A stretch of DNA of 9,269 bases from an uncultured bacterium (GTDB lineage: Bacteria; UBA4055): positions 1-9,269 of the forward strand of contig CALMWI010000066.1 in the NCBI GenBank assembly GCA_937873545.1, written 5' to 3'. Each line of letters begins with the position of its first letter. Positions within the stretch are counted from its first letter, which is position 1. Shown here in pieces: positions 1 to 7,217 of the stretch. A model generated the notes under the pieces. The model was not told the origin of the DNA and made no database searches. It was given only the letters and a program-made list of their open reading frames with translations. Position numbers and translations under genes: made by a program.

Positions 1-46
1 ACATCACGAAGGCGATTGTAAAAAAGCAAAACATAATTTTCTTCAT
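1..46 (-). CDS. Start of a sixth secreted protein in the array (partial)
   Basis: Only the first 15 codons are in the window, reading MKKIMFCFFTIAFVM from an ATG at 46 and running off the low-coordinate edge. Two lysines followed by a hydrophobic run look like the start of a signal peptide. A GGGAG ribosome binding site lies 7 nt upstream, and only 18 nt separate this start from the stop of fibre gene E. It is therefore probably the next gene of the same operon. That it is another fibre paralogue is inferred from position and signal peptide alone. The diagnostic LFEVKD motif would lie beyond the edge, so a different secreted protein is possible. Confidence 0.72.
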   Translation of the reverse strand, partial: MKKIMFCFFTIAFVM

Positions 47-53
47 AGTTTGT

Positions 54-58
54 CTCCC
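54..58 (-). promoter_or_regulatory. Ribosome binding site of the partial gene at the edge
   Basis: The minus strand reads GGGAG, then 7 nt, then ATG at 46. It lies in the 18-nt gap after gene E and is the main evidence that the short partial frame is a real gene. Confidence 0.7.
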
Positions 59-64
59 GCTTCT

Positions 65-1762
65 TTATTTTAATTCTGTTTTTTCTTTCTTTTGTGTCTG
101 ATATTCAATTCCAGACTCTTCGGATTTTCCGAAAGCTGCCGGATGCAGATAATAACCTTTTTCATTACTTTTTTTGTCAGTCACATTTACTATCGGATTC
201 GCCTTTGCGTAATTATCGTTTCTTACAGCAGAGATCATCCAGGAAACTTTCATTCCTGAAGCTCCGCCAGATATTTCAAAACAATTTTCAGAAATCTCTT
301 TTGATATATATAAATTCGGCCCGGGTGCTCCGATAGCGGTAAGCTGATATTTATAATCTGTATTTGCGGCTTCGAACCATTCAGGAAGTTTAACCAAAGC
401 CCTGCCTTCTGAATCTAGAACAACATTTCCGTTAATTATGTTTGTCATTTCATCGCTTGCGACACTAGAAAATGTTAGTAGCTTATTTTCCGGGTCAATA
501 GGATGGTCCATTTTAAACTCGGTATATGCATTGGCAGAGACCGTTCCTGTAACATAAACATTTCCTGAAAAATAACCTGCCCACGCTGTCGCTCCTCCGT
601 TGGCTGATGCATAAACCCCGTACCTGGTTCCCGTGCCTACACCAGAGGAATAACCATACAACGCATAACCTGTACCTGAAGCTATACTTGTAATACCCTG
701 CACACCCATCCACTTGCCTTCGCCTTTAACTCCTATTCCATAATTGTCAGTAACTGCATGTTTACCATAAACTCCAGGCGTATCATTGGTTGTTGTAATC
801 TCTTCAGATGTAAAATTTCCGTTCACTTTAATCATATTGTTATCGAACTCACCATAGATCAGAGGGGTAGATGAATTTGAGTTGTCAATATAAAGTTTAT
901 TCGATCCGGTTTCGTTATATCCGGTCTGGTATCCGAGAAAAATATTGCCTGACCCGCTCAGGTTATTGTAGCCGGTTTCAGATCCAAGAGTAACATTATG
1001 GTTCCCTGTAGTGTTTCTATACATACTTAAACTTCCTACAAGAGTGTTTCTGCTGGTTGTACAGGCATTTCCGGCATAACCTCCGATAAATACATTCTGG
1101 CTTGAACCTGTAAATGATTCACCAGCCATGTTCCCGATGCATATATTATCAAAACCGTCCAGATTACTGTATCCTGTTCTTGTACCTAAAAATACATTCA
1201 TACTACCATATGGAGGAAGATCATCGGAATCTGTGTTAAATCCTGCATAACTTCCTATAAAAATGTTATCGCTTGAATGGATATTCTTATTTCCTGCACT
1301 GAATCCCAAAAAGATGTTATCGCTCCCTATCTCGTTTAATACCCCCGCATAGTTACCCATGAAGACATTGTTTATACCCCATGAATTTGGATAGTAAATT
1401 TGAGTGTTCATCCCTGCTTGTAAACCTAAAAACAGATTGTCAGGGCTAAAATTAGTGTATCTTTGTCCAAGGTCGCCCTCTCTCATAGTTGCTGATCCGG
1501 TACCTACTTCAAGTACATTTGTAAGACCTTTTTTTGAAGATGAAGTAGTCACGCTAAATGTTCTTGAAAGCCCTTTAGCGCTACTGATATTAGCCTGGAT
1601 AGCACTGGAACTTATAACCATAAGCGTATCGCCCTGATTCATTACCCTGAGTCCATCGGAAGAAACATCAAGCACCTTATTGTTCGAAGAATCTTTTACC
1701 TCGAAAAGCGTTTCTGCGTTTAATATTGCCGCAAACAGTAATAAAATTGTTAGGTTTTTCAC
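65..1762 (-). CDS. Secreted repeat fibre protein E, lacking the S74 chaperone and carrying a different C-terminal domain
   Basis: The 565-residue product has a signal peptide (1-16, cut after LNA) and the family's constant module (17-80). Ten glycine/asparagine repeats follow (109-286), then the SNKLYIDNS cap (287-295). From 329 to 400 it has spaced GVYG/GVKG/GVQG motifs ending in AGYFSGNVYVTG. The C-terminus (about 413-552) starts with FKMDHPIDPENK and contains LPEWFEA, YQLTAIG, VSWMISAVR and YYLHPAAFG. I recall this domain from large secreted proteins of Planctomycetes and Myxococcota, where its function is unknown to me. It replaces the S74 domain of the other four paralogues, so this protein probably folds or trimerises by another route. 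The start is GTG, chosen because GGAGG lies 5 nt upstream and the signal peptide begins there. The role (surface fibre or adhesin) is inferred. Confidence 0.9.
   Translation of the reverse strand: MKNLTILLLFAAILNAETLFEVKDSSNNKVLDVSSDGLRVMNQGDTLMVISSSAIQANISSAKGLSRTFSVTTSSSKKGLTNVLEVGTGSATMREGDLGQRYTNFSPDNLFLGLQAGMNTQIYYPNSWGINNVFMGNYAGVLNEIGSDNIFLGFSAGNKNIHSSDNIFIGSYAGFNTDSDDLPPYGSMNVFLGTRTGYSNLDGFDNICIGNMAGESFTGSSQNVFIGGYAGNACTTSRNTLVGSLSMYRNTTGNHNVTLGSETGYNNLSGSGNIFLGYQTGYNETGSNKLYIDNSNSSTPLIYGEFDNNMIKVNGNFTSEEITTTNDTPGVYGKHAVTDNYGIGVKGEGKWMGVQGITSIASGTGYALYGYSSGVGTGTRYGVYASANGGATAWAGYFSGNVYVTGTVSANAYTEFKMDHPIDPENKLLTFSSVASDEMTNIINGNVVLDSEGRALVKLPEWFEAANTDYKYQLTAIGAPGPNLYISKEISENCFEISGGASGMKVSWMISAVRNDNYAKANPIVNVTDKKSNEKGYYLHPAAFGKSEESGIEYQTQKKEKTELK
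563..778 (-). repeat. GVYG-type degenerate repeats in fibre protein E
   Basis: Residues 329-400 of protein E contain recurring G-[VL]-[YKQ]-G and YG-[IV] motifs (GVYGKHAV, GIGVKGEG, GVQGI, YALYGYSSG, RYGVYAS), closing with AGYFSGNVYVTGT. The spacing is irregular. This type of stretch commonly precedes C-terminal tip domains in bacterial and phage fibre-like proteins (from memory). None of the other four paralogues has a comparable run. Confidence 0.65.
905..1438 (-). repeat. Array of 10 glycine/asparagine repeats (nominal 17 residues) in protein E
   Basis: Residues 109-286 hold ten units of the pattern N-x-F-x-G-x-x-[AS]-G-x-x-N-x-x-G-x-x. Examples are NVFMGNYAGVLNEIGSD and NVFLGTRTGYSNLDGFD. 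Two units carry loop insertions, after residue 117 (containing TQIYYPNSW) and near 177 (containing DSDDLPPYG). One unit is a residue short. This is the most irregular array of the five. Confidence 0.85.
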
Positions 1763-1767
1763 TTTAT

Positions 1768-1772
1768 CCTCC
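1768..1772 (-). promoter_or_regulatory. Ribosome binding site fixing the GTG start of gene E
   Basis: GGAGG on the minus strand is followed by ATAAA and then GTG at 1762. It lies in the 20-nt gap between genes D and E. No in-frame ATG gives a complete signal peptide, so GTG is the supported start. All the other complete fibre genes start with ATG. Confidence 0.8.
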
Positions 1773-1782
1773 GTTTTTAGAA

Positions 1783-3315
1783 CTACTTTTCAATCTCAAG
1801 CTTTTTAAGCCTCTTTTCAAGGTCTTCGATCTTTCTTTGTTGATCCTGTACAACTTTCAGAAGCATTACATTGATTTTTTGGTAATCCACACCTTCAACC
1901 TCACCTTTATCATTATAAACAGCCAGTGCAGGATCTATTTTTTCTATGTCTTCCGCGATCAAACCGTAATCAGCTTTATTTTCAGTCGCTGACTTTTCGT
2001 TCCATTTAAAACTGACAGGCTGAAGCTTCATGAATTTATTAATATCAGCATTAAGGGGCAAAATATCTTTCTTGTACTTTTTACTCGAAGAAAATTTAAC
2101 TAATTCTCCTCCAGATGTAATATAAAGATCAGTTCCGGTCCCGGTTGCAAGGTAAGGCATTAAAACACTTCCGGTACTTCTTAAAGTAACTTTTTCACTC
2201 CATCCCCCGTACGCAGACGCGAATTTTGCAATATTTGCCGTAGTGCTTGTTGAATTCTTCTGCTCGGCATAAAGAGCGACATCGGTTGAAGTTGCAAACA
2301 CAGCAAGACCTATCCCTGCAGTGTTAGTGTTTTCAAAATAGCCTGCGGCTCCTGTTATTCCTGAACCGGCATTAATCACTTTTAGACGGTTTGTGCCTGG
2401 TGCGTTTGTTCCGAGCCCGACATTATTTGTGCTGAAATCGCCATATATAAGAGGTGTATTTGTATTTGAATTAGCTATATACAACTTATTCGATATGCTG
2501 CCGGAAGCACTCCCGGCATTATATCCGATGAAGACATTTCCGTCTCCGGTTCTTTGGGTAGCGGAATTTCTGCCTGCGTTATAACCGATGAATGTGTTAT
2601 TATCCCCAACGAAATATTCGCCTGCATATGCTCCCATCATTGTATTGCCTGAATTAGCCTGAATATAAAATCCGCAGTCTGCACCGACTACAGTATTATA
2701 ATATCCCGTTGAAGTAATTCCTGCGTTATAACCGAATAATGAATTGTATCCTCCGGAAATGTTAGCCTGACCGGATTGTGAACCCACAAAAGTATTTTTC
2801 TGTCCTCCATTGTTTAGCTGACCCGCTTTGTCACCTACGAATAAATTAAAATATCCTGTAGTATTGTCCCTGCCGCTTTCATTTCCGATAAAAATATTAA
2901 ATTTACCTTCCCATGTTGTTTGATCTCCGGGATTAAACGGGTTAGGATTCGGGACAGTATTTTGACCGGAATTTAATCCGAAAAACAGGTTTAAAGGGCT
3001 AAAATCTGTATATTTTCCGTCTATACTGCTCATATTAGTATAATTTGTACCTATTTCAAGAGCATTTGCGAGTCCTTTTTTTGAAGATGATGTAGTTACG
3101 CTAAATGTTCTTGAAAGCCCTTTTGCGCTGCTGATATTAGCCTGGATAGCACTGGAACTTATAACCATCAGAGTATCACCCAAGTTCATTACTCTGAGCC
3201 CGTCCGTAGAGACATCAAGAACTTTGTTATTCGATGCGTCTTTGACCTCAAAAAGAGTTTCTGCAGATAAAGAAAACACCGTAGATAGGATCATGAGCAT
3301 AATTATGTATTTCAT
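1783..3315 (-). CDS. Secreted repeat fibre protein D with S74 chaperone domain
   Basis: The 510-residue product has a signal peptide (1-18, cut after LSA), the constant module (19-82) and nine glycine/asparagine repeats (109 to about 270). The cap is SNKLYIANS (275-283). A distinct mid-region (about 297-400) contains NVGLGTNAPGTNRLKV and GAAGYFENT, a pattern often seen in S74 fibre proteins. The Peptidase_S74-type domain spans about 410-510, with SKKYKKDI, LQPVSFKW, YGLIAEDIEKI and a heptad-like tail from about 487 (QDQQRKIEDLEKRLKKL). In the endosialidase family this domain assists trimer folding and then cleaves itself off using a Ser-Lys pair five residues apart. S410 and K415 match that spacing. 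GGAGG lies 5 nt before the ATG. The N-terminal DNA is nearly identical to part of gene E. The ligand is unknown. Confidence 0.92.
   Translation of the reverse strand: MKYIIMLMILSTVFSLSAETLFEVKDASNNKVLDVSTDGLRVMNLGDTLMVISSSAIQANISSAKGLSRTFSVTTSSSKKGLANALEIGTNYTNMSSIDGKYTDFSPLNLFFGLNSGQNTVPNPNPFNPGDQTTWEGKFNIFIGNESGRDNTTGYFNLFVGDKAGQLNNGGQKNTFVGSQSGQANISGGYNSLFGYNAGITSTGYYNTVVGADCGFYIQANSGNTMMGAYAGEYFVGDNNTFIGYNAGRNSATQRTGDGNVFIGYNAGSASGSISNKLYIANSNTNTPLIYGDFSTNNVGLGTNAPGTNRLKVINAGSGITGAAGYFENTNTAGIGLAVFATSTDVALYAEQKNSTSTTANIAKFASAYGGWSEKVTLRSTGSVLMPYLATGTGTDLYITSGGELVKFSSSKKYKKDILPLNADINKFMKLQPVSFKWNEKSATENKADYGLIAEDIEKIDPALAVYNDKGEVEGVDYQKINVMLLKVVQDQQRKIEDLEKRLKKLEIEK
2506..2991 (-). repeat. 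Array of 9 glycine/asparagine repeats in protein D
   Basis: Residues 109-270 contain nine units, for example NIFIGNESGRDNTTGYF, NLFVGDKAGQLNNGGQK and NTFVGSQSGQANISGGY. The first unit is followed by a proline-rich insertion (residues 121-139), and the penultimate one carries an RNSATQRTGDG extension. Most of the others keep the 17-residue step, with one a residue short. Confidence 0.85.
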
Positions 3316-3340
3316 CTGAGCCTCCGATAATTATAAACTC

Positions 3341-5278
3341 TTATTTCGCTTTTAATATCTCAATTTCTTTTTTTAAGTCGTCAATCATTTTCTGCTGATC
3401 CTGTAAAGCTTTCAGCATAGGAGTTATAAGACTGCTGTAATTTACTGTTTCTGCCGATCCGTCCTGATTGTATTTTATGAAAGATGGATTTATTTTCTCC
3501 ACTTCTTCAGCTATCAGTCCGTATTCTTTTTTGTTGGTTTCGTCGGTTTTATAGCTATAATTTACAGGTCTTAATTTATATAACCACGATACATTTTCCA
3601 TATCGCGGATACCTTTTTTATAACGTTCGGATGATGATAAATACCCGATCTTACCAGTATTATCAACATAAAGATCTGAGTAAGTTAAACCCACTGCCGT
3701 ACTATAAACTAACGGTGCGGTAATAGTGCCGTCAATAAAAGCATTGCTTGTTACCCAGAGCGCGTCATATATTGAAAACGCATATGCTTTTGAAGTGCTG
3801 TTAACCATTCCGCCCTGATAAACATAATTTGTGGGAGTTGCTCCCGATCCCGGGTCAGACAGTATTCTCATAAAAGTGCCGTCCATGGTTGTTGTACTTG
3901 TTCCTAAAGTTCCGCTAATATCAGCATCACCATTTACATCGAGTCCTCCCACAGTAGCTAAATTAAGAACATCAAAATCACCGTTGACCTTAACATAATC
4001 ACCATCGAACTCACCGTAAATAAGAGGGCTGGTCGTACTTGAATTGTCAATATAAAGCTTATTTGATCCAGTTTCTCCATATCCCGCCTGATAACCTAAA
4101 AACACATTGCCGGTACCGATAGCATTGCTGTATCCGCTCTGGTATCCCAGATAAGAATTATTGGACCCTGTCGTGTTTGAATATCCGCTCCTGTATCCGA
4201 AAAAAGAATTATTGCTGAAGCTGTTTCCTGGAGTTCCTCTGCCTGCTTCAAAACCGAAAACAGAGTTGCCGCTGCCTGTCTGATTTGTCCTTCCGCTTTC
4301 TGCTCCGAATGATGAATTATAATTCCCGGTTGTAATTGAAGCTCCGGCTGAATAACCTGCCGATGTGTTATAGTCTCCTTCTGTATTTGCAAATCCTGCA
4401 TTGTTGCCGAACATTGAGTTGCAGAAACCGGAAGTGTTTGCCGTTCCGCTTGCTTCACCTACGAATGTATTTCCCCATCCTGTTGAGTTCAATATTCCTG
4501 ATTCGTATCCTATAAAAATATTTCTGCTTCCTGATGTGTTTTGGACACCGCAATTATAACCTATGAAAACATTATAATTGCCGTCGTAATTGTTATATCC
4601 TGCTTTATTCCCGATAAACACATTCATTCTGCCTGAATAATTGGAATATCCTGACTCCTGCCCCATAAAGCAGTTGTTGTAGCCTGATAGATTTGAATAT
4701 CCTGATTTGTATCCCACAAACACATTTGACGCGCCTGTTGTGTTCGTAAATCCGCTTAGATTTCCGACGAATACATTATTTTCTCCTAAAGTAGGATTTA
4801 TCGGAGTAGTGTTTGCTCCTGAATTCAGTCCTAGAAATATATTTTCCGGACTAAAATCAGTGTAACTGTATCCTGCGCTTCCTTCGCGCATTTCTGTTGA
4901 ATTTGAATTTACATGTAGAAAATTTGTCGTAACACTTTTTATACCAGAGTTTAAGGCAGAAACCCCGAAGCCTGAACCGGTATCACTAATCCAGAATCTT
5001 GTGCTATCTGAAGTAAGTTTCATTAGATCTGTCACGGTGCCTTTTGAAGCCGATGTAGTGACACTGAAAGATCTTGAAAGCCCTTTAGAGCTTTCGAGGT
5101 TCGCTTTTATCTCGCTGGAGCTTATTACCATCAGGGTATCCCCAAGATTCATTACTCTTAGCCCATCAGTAGATATATCCAAAACTTTGTTGTTTGAAGC
5201 ATCCTTGACCTCGAATAATGTCTCAGCCTGTAAAGTTAATGCTACAGTTATAATTATCAGCAGATATTTTTCGATCAT
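3341..5278 (-). CDS. Secreted repeat fibre protein C with S74 chaperone domain
   Basis: The 645-residue product is the longest of the array. It has a signal peptide (1-18, cut after LQA), the constant module (19-80) and one DSTRFW module (86-106: DSTRFWISDTGSGFGV). Fifteen glycine/asparagine repeats run from 146 to 403, with an almost perfect 17-residue step. The SNKLYIDNS cap is at 405-413. A shaft module at 467-517 (GTFM, DPGSG, PTNYVYQGG, SIYDALWVT) is shared with protein A. The C-terminal Peptidase_S74-type domain (about 549-645) has SSERYKKGI, LRPVNYSY, YGLIAEEVEKI and a coiled-coil tail. S549/K554 and S550/K555 both fit the Ser-Lys spacing of self-cleaving family members. AGGAG lies 6 nt before the ATG, and 25 nt separate this gene from gene D downstream. 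Surface fibre or adhesin is inferred. Confidence 0.92.
   Translation of the reverse strand: MIEKYLLIIITVALTLQAETLFEVKDASNNKVLDISTDGLRVMNLGDTLMVISSSEIKANLESSKGLSRSFSVTTSASKGTVTDLMKLTSDSTRFWISDTGSGFGVSALNSGIKSVTTNFLHVNSNSTEMREGSAGYSYTDFSPENIFLGLNSGANTTPINPTLGENNVFVGNLSGFTNTTGASNVFVGYKSGYSNLSGYNNCFMGQESGYSNYSGRMNVFIGNKAGYNNYDGNYNVFIGYNCGVQNTSGSRNIFIGYESGILNSTGWGNTFVGEASGTANTSGFCNSMFGNNAGFANTEGDYNTSAGYSAGASITTGNYNSSFGAESGRTNQTGSGNSVFGFEAGRGTPGNSFSNNSFFGYRSGYSNTTGSNNSYLGYQSGYSNAIGTGNVFLGYQAGYGETGSNKLYIDNSSTTSPLIYGEFDGDYVKVNGDFDVLNLATVGGLDVNGDADISGTLGTSTTTMDGTFMRILSDPGSGATPTNYVYQGGMVNSTSKAYAFSIYDALWVTSNAFIDGTITAPLVYSTAVGLTYSDLYVDNTGKIGYLSSSERYKKGIRDMENVSWLYKLRPVNYSYKTDETNKKEYGLIAEEVEKINPSFIKYNQDGSAETVNYSSLITPMLKALQDQQKMIDDLKKEIEILKAK
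4070..4843 (-). repeat. Array of 15 glycine/asparagine repeats, strict 17-residue period, in protein C
   Basis: The unit-initial asparagine falls at residues 146, 168, 185, 202, 219, 236, 253, 270, 287, 304, 321, 338, 357, 374 and 391. All steps are 17 except a 22-residue step after the first unit and one of 19. The consensus is N-[VIS]-F-[IVF]-G-x-x-[AS]-G-[YF]-x-N-x-[ST]-G-x-x. The DNA period is 51 nt but the copies differ at many positions, so the period is kept at protein level. A left-handed beta-roll like YadA heads is plausible, though not demonstrated. Confidence 0.9.
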
Positions 5279-5296
5279 TTAATTCTCCTGCATAAT

Positions 5297-7216
5297 TTAA
5301 TTCTTTTTGAGCAATTCGATCTCTTTTTTCATTTCTTCGATAATCTGCTGCTGCTCCTGAACAGCTTTTACCAGCACAGGTATCAGCTGATCATAGTTCA
5401 AAGCTTTATATTGACCTTTGGTGACTATCTTTTCGCCAGTTTCAGGATCATAATCTATATCATCATTGACGACAGCTTCCGGAATTACTTCTTCGACTTC
5501 CTGAGCTATCAGTCCCAGTCTTATTCTGTTATCGGGGGATATTTCTTTTTTGTATCTATAACTAACTGGTCTGAGTTTTAACAGATCCTGAAGTCCATGA
5601 TTAATTGTTTTTATCTCGTCTTTAGTGTTTCTGTCTGAATAAGTAATATGGTCCAATGCTACTACATCATCCCAATATTCATTTATCGTATTATTGCCCA
5701 GATCGTAACCGCCCGTCGATCCCAGATATGGAACTACATCTCCGTTCAATCCAAGATTTGAGCTCCCCATATCGGCTATCTGAAGATTTTTTACTAAAAG
5801 CGTCCCGTTAATTCTAAGTACATCAGAAGCAAAATCACCAAATATTAAGGACGTTGTTACATTGGCAGAATCCGCATTGTCTATCATAAGCTTGTTAGAT
5901 CCAACATTATTGTATCCGACCTTATAACCTAAAAAGACATTACCGGTATTAGCTGCGTTGCCATATCCGGAGTATGAACCTATAAACACATTATTGCTAG
6001 CACTAGTACTGGCGTAACAGCCTGCACCCCTACCTATCATTACATTTTCATTACCTGTCGTGAACACCTGCCCGGCATATGTACCGAGACAAACATTTCC
6101 AAATCCGGAAGTATTAGCGCTACCTGCGTTGTTCCCGACAAAAAGATTTTCATAACCTGAAATATTGTTTAATCCTGATTGCCACCCTAAAAACAAGCTG
6201 TTCGAACCTGTTGTATTATCCTGCCCGCTCATATACCCCATGAACTGGTTGTTATTACCGGTAGTATTTGCATAACCTGCCTGATAGCCTACAAAAATAT
6301 TATTATCCCCGTCAGTAGTATTGAAACCCGACTGATAGCCAATATTTATGTTACTGTTTCCATCCGTCAGATTGTAACCGCTCTGGTAACCAAATGCCAC
6401 GTTATAATCTCCAGTTGCATTAAAATATCCCGCATCTGAACCCATAAATATATTATTTGTACCGTTGTTCGTAGTGTGACCGGCTCGGTATCCCATAAAA
6501 ATATTATTTGTACCGCTGCTCAAATAATAACCGGCTTCGTGCCCAAAAGCGCAGTTGTAATTACCGGTAAGATTATTCATACCTGATTGATAACCATAGA
6601 AAGAGTTGTGATGACCTCCGATATTTTCTGCACCTGACATATACCCTGTGAAAGTATTAAAATAACCTGAAGTATTTGATTCTCCTGCGTAATTTCCAAT
6701 AAACAGGTTATAGAGACCCGAATAAGAGAATGGAACTCCGATAGTTGTAGAAATTCCTGCTTTCAAGCCTATAAAAATATTTTTTGGGCTGAAATCTGTG
6801 TACCGGTCGCCGGAAACACCCTCTCGCATTTCTGTATTAGCATTCGAAACTTTCAGAAAATTAGTTGCTACGCTTTTTTCTTTGGCAGCCGACTGACTTG
6901 ACACTCCAAAGCCTGATCCTGTATCACTTATCCAGAATCTTGTGCTGTCCCCTGTCAGTCTCATTAAATCATTCTCTGAACCTTTTGAAGATGATGTAGT
7001 TACGCTGAAAGATCTGGACAATCCTTTACTGTTGTCCAGCACGGCTTTAATTTCGCTTGAACTGATAACCATTAGTGTGTCACCCATGTTCAATATTCTG
7101 AGGCCATCCGTTGAGACATCTAACACTTTGTTATTTGACGCATCTTTAACCTCAAAAAGTGTTTCTGCTGTTAAGATTGAGGTTAGAATTACAAATAATG
7201 AAAATAGCTTATTCAT
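5297..7216 (-). CDS. Secreted repeat fibre protein B with S74 chaperone domain
   Basis: The 639-residue product has a signal peptide (1-17, cut after LTA), the constant module (18-79), one DSTRFW module (85-105) and 17 glycine/asparagine repeats (146 to about 438). The cap is SNKLMIDNA (440-448). The neck is short (about 485-526: NGDVVPYLGS, YDLGNNTINEYWDDVVALDHI), a pattern that often directly precedes S74 domains. The Peptidase_S74-type domain (about 527-639) has SDRNTKDEI, LRPVSYRY, LGLIAQEVEEVIPEAV, LNYDQLIPVLVKAVQEQQ and a coiled-coil tail. S527 and K532 fit the self-cleavage pair. Within the domain an insert (DPETGEKIVTKGQ, 590-602) is absent from the paralogues. Only 1 nt separates its ATG from the stop of gene A, so translation is probably coupled. 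The ligand is unknown. Confidence 0.92.
   Translation of the reverse strand: MNKLFSLFVILTSILTAETLFEVKDASNNKVLDVSTDGLRILNMGDTLMVISSSEIKAVLDNSKGLSRSFSVTTSSSKGSENDLMRLTGDSTRFWISDTGSGFGVSSQSAAKEKSVATNFLKVSNANTEMREGVSGDRYTDFSPKNIFIGLKAGISTTIGVPFSYSGLYNLFIGNYAGESNTSGYFNTFTGYMSGAENIGGHHNSFYGYQSGMNNLTGNYNCAFGHEAGYYLSSGTNNIFMGYRAGHTTNNGTNNIFMGSDAGYFNATGDYNVAFGYQSGYNLTDGNSNINIGYQSGFNTTDGDNNIFVGYQAGYANTTGNNNQFMGYMSGQDNTTGSNSLFLGWQSGLNNISGYENLFVGNNAGSANTSGFGNVCLGTYAGQVFTTGNENVMIGRGAGCYASTSASNNVFIGSYSGYGNAANTGNVFLGYKVGYNNVGSNKLMIDNADSANVTTSLIFGDFASDVLRINGTLLVKNLQIADMGSSNLGLNGDVVPYLGSTGGYDLGNNTINEYWDDVVALDHITYSDRNTKDEIKTINHGLQDLLKLRPVSYRYKKEISPDNRIRLGLIAQEVEEVIPEAVVNDDIDYDPETGEKIVTKGQYKALNYDQLIPVLVKAVQEQQQIIEEMKKEIELLKKN
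5903..6781 (-). repeat. Array of 17 glycine/asparagine repeats, strict 17-residue period, in protein B
   Basis: Units begin at residues 146, 170, 187, 204, 221, 238, 255, 272, 289, 306, 323, 340, 357, 374, 391, 409 and 426. Apart from the step after the first unit (24) and one of 18, every step is 17. Position 340 has serine in place of asparagine. Two adjacent units (at 238 and 255) both read GTNNIFMG across their junction and are also close at DNA level (6441-6515), which may mark a recent unit duplication. Confidence 0.9.
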
Positions 7217-7217
7217 T

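Noticed and set aside
4070..6781. CRISPR array or DNA-level tandem repeat with a 51-nt period
   Set aside because: The period is a protein repeat. Copies differ throughout the unit with no identical repeats separated by unique spacers, and the reading frame is uninterrupted.
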